This document shows positions 5,859 through 6,818 of a DNA stretch of 6,818 nt, piece after piece (positions within the stretch are counted from its first letter, which is position 1; each line of letters starts with the position of its first letter). The stretch covers positions 1 through 6,818 of the forward strand of contig DHCV01000010.1 of the NCBI GenBank assembly GCA_002399025.1. Direction: 5' to 3'. The notes under the pieces were generated by a model, which did no database searches, was not told where the DNA came from, and was given only the letters and a program-made list of their open reading frames with translations. Position numbers and translations under genes: made by a program. This DNA is from Bacteroidales bacterium UBA4893. Its GTDB lineage: Bacteria > Bacteroidota > Bacteroidia > Bacteroidales > P3.

Positions 5859-6170
5859 TTTGTTGATAAAAAGAAGCTATTTTTTTAAACCAACTCTTTA
5901 TTTTAAACTCAAAAAAGGAAAAGAGATATTTTGTAAAGAGAATCTTTTTAGCATTTATTTTAATTTTTTCTTGGCTGTAAAAGAAAAAAACTATATATTT
6001 GTTGCAAATTATAAATCATATTTTTATGATAGTTTTAAATTATAATTTCCTATTCCTTCTTTATGTTATTCTTATAACATTACCTTTCCTATGTCAATTC
6101 AATAACATCCTAACTAAGTTTCCTTTTGCATTCAATTCTCAACATAATATTAACAAATTAAAAAAAGCAG
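5859..6170. other. 312-bp AT-rich spacer
   Basis: This separates the aminotransferase stop from the secreted-protein start. It is very A/T rich with long A and T runs. The first 110 bases hold only weak AT hairpins; for example AAAGA/TCTTT at 5935-5947 is followed by a few Ts and might end the aminotransferase transcript poorly. A good promoter lies at 5971-6001. A 6-bp hairpin (ATCATA/TATGAT, 6015-6030) follows just after the expected start of transcription. No convincing gene is present; the open frames here start with TTG or overlap the next gene out of frame. Confidence 0.6.
5971..6001 (+). promoter_or_regulatory. Bacteroidota-type promoter (TTG, 20-bp spacer, TATATTTG)
   Basis: TTG at 5971-5973 and TATATTTG at 5994-6001 are separated by 20 bp. 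This matches the Bacteroidota pattern of a -33 TTG/TTTG and a -7 TAnnTTTG, and is the only promoter here with both halves well placed. Transcription would start near 6007-6010, leaving a leader of about 160 bases before the ATG at 6171. It likely drives the secreted-protein gene. Confidence 0.55.
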
Positions 6171-6818
6171 ATGAAAAAGAAACCATTAATTATTCTATTA
6201 TTGACTGTAAGTCTAATAATAGTAAGCAAGCCTTCAAAATCACAAATTATCTCTCCATATAATGTTATTAGTGGAGTATATGAAATTGATAATAATGGGT
6301 TATCTGAAGATTATACTCAAAAGATTTTAATGCGTAAGGATAGCTCGCATATAGCTCTAACTACTATATTTGAAAATGGCAATTCAATAAGCAGATTCTA
6401 CTTAATTGAAAAAGGTAAAATTACATCAACTTATGCAGATATTAGTAAAGAATATAAAGTGAAAGATTTTTCAATAATGGGTGATTCTTTATATTTCTGC
6501 GGATCTATGAATACAGTTGATCAAGGTTTTAATGAAACCACACAAGGTTTTATTGCTTATGTAAGAATATCTGAATTATTTACCCAATCAGTATATATTG
6601 ACCCAACATTACCTAAACAATGTAATTATTCTCGTATACCAACCACAACTACTGTCAATAAGATAAAAACATATTATAATAGAAGAGGAGAAAGAATGGT
6701 TATTGGGATAGGAGAACAATACTACTCAGAACTTCCTTATGAGCGTCCTGTTACTCCAATAGAGCCTCCTTTAAATAAAGATCTCCCTCCTAGCACTTGG
6801 GTTTATCCAGATACAAAT
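6171..6818 (+). CDS. Secreted protein of unknown function (5' part only)
   Basis: The frame opens at ATG 6171 and stays open for 216 codons to the window edge, so the stop and C-terminus are missing. Residues 1-25 are a Sec signal peptide (KKK, then a hydrophobic run from about 6 to 18, then a polar KPSKSQ end), so the product is exported. The rest is rich in Tyr, Ser, Thr and Asn with alternating beta-strand-like stretches, such as KDFSIMGDSLYFCGS near residues 98-112 and GFIAYVRIS near 126-134. These recall beta-propeller or repeat-rich surface proteins of Bacteroidales. That resemblance is an impression from strand pattern, not a family match. Cysteines at 110 and 151 could be oxidised outside the cytoplasm. 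A T9SS sorting tail like that of the first gene would be plausible at the missing end but cannot be seen. The start is supported by the signal peptide; no clear ribosome binding site precedes it. Confidence 0.82.
   Translation, partial: MKKKPLIILLLTVSLIIVSKPSKSQIISPYNVISGVYEIDNNGLSEDYTQKILMRKDSSHIALTTIFENGNSISRFYLIEKGKITSTYADISKEYKVKDFSIMGDSLYFCGSMNTVDQGFNETTQGFIAYVRISELFTQSVYIDPTLPKQCNYSRIPTTTTVNKIKTYYNRRGERMVIGIGEQYYSELPYERPVTPIEPPLNKDLPPSTWVYPDTN

Noticed and set aside
5860..6045. 61-codon + strand frame after the aminotransferase
   Set aside because: TTG start, very low-complexity Lys/Phe/Tyr composition expected from A/T runs, and a promoter running through it.
5999..6262. 87-codon + strand frame upstream of and into the last gene
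   Set aside because: It starts with TTG inside the -7 box of a promoter and overlaps the signal-peptide gene by about 90 bp in another frame. Its hydrophobic look is what T-rich DNA gives by chance. The frame from ATG 6026 is kept only as a weak possibility.

Overview
The window looks like an AT-rich Bacteroidota chromosome, most likely from the Bacteroidales or a close relative (order is inference). Three things support this. The first protein ends in a type IX secretion (T9SS) sorting tail. Two tandem proteins have the DUF4369/DUF5106-like plus thioredoxin-fold build typical of the phylum. Gene starts lack clear Shine-Dalgarno sequences but often have a TAnnTTTG element, the Bacteroidota -7 box, a few tens of bases upstream. 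No rRNA, tRNA, CRISPR array, transposase or phage gene was seen.

Layout, left to right. (1) 1-582, + strand: the C-terminal end of a large secreted protein with FN3-like repeats and a T9SS sorting tail. (2) 622-659: a strong hairpin that probably terminates transcription from both sides. (3) 682-1182, - strand: a small unrecognised lipoprotein. (4) 1183-1727: a 545-bp stretch without a convincing gene but rich in structure, with a bulged 13-bp hairpin, an inverted repeat, a palindrome, one 21-bp duplication and three more 21-bp tandem repeats. (5) 1728-4542, - strand: two paralogous secreted thiol-disulfide oxidoreductases (CGHC, then CESC) that overlap by 26 bp and probably form one transcript. 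(6) 4543-4664: a compact divergent promoter region. (7) 4665-5858, + strand: a class III PLP aminotransferase with unusual residues at substrate-contacting positions. (8) 5859-6170: an AT-rich spacer holding the best promoter in the window. (9) 6171-6818, + strand: the start of a secreted protein that runs off the right edge.

How the genes work together. Most encode cell-envelope or exported products: a T9SS cargo, a lipoprotein, two envelope redox proteins and a secreted protein. The two redox proteins are the only clear functional unit. They may handle disulfides in exported proteins, but nothing here identifies their substrate. The aminotransferase appears to be an independent metabolic gene. 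No complete new defence, mobile or biosynthetic system is evident. The most unexplained stretch is the structured spacer at 1183-1727; the most testable protein-level oddity is the aminotransferase active site.
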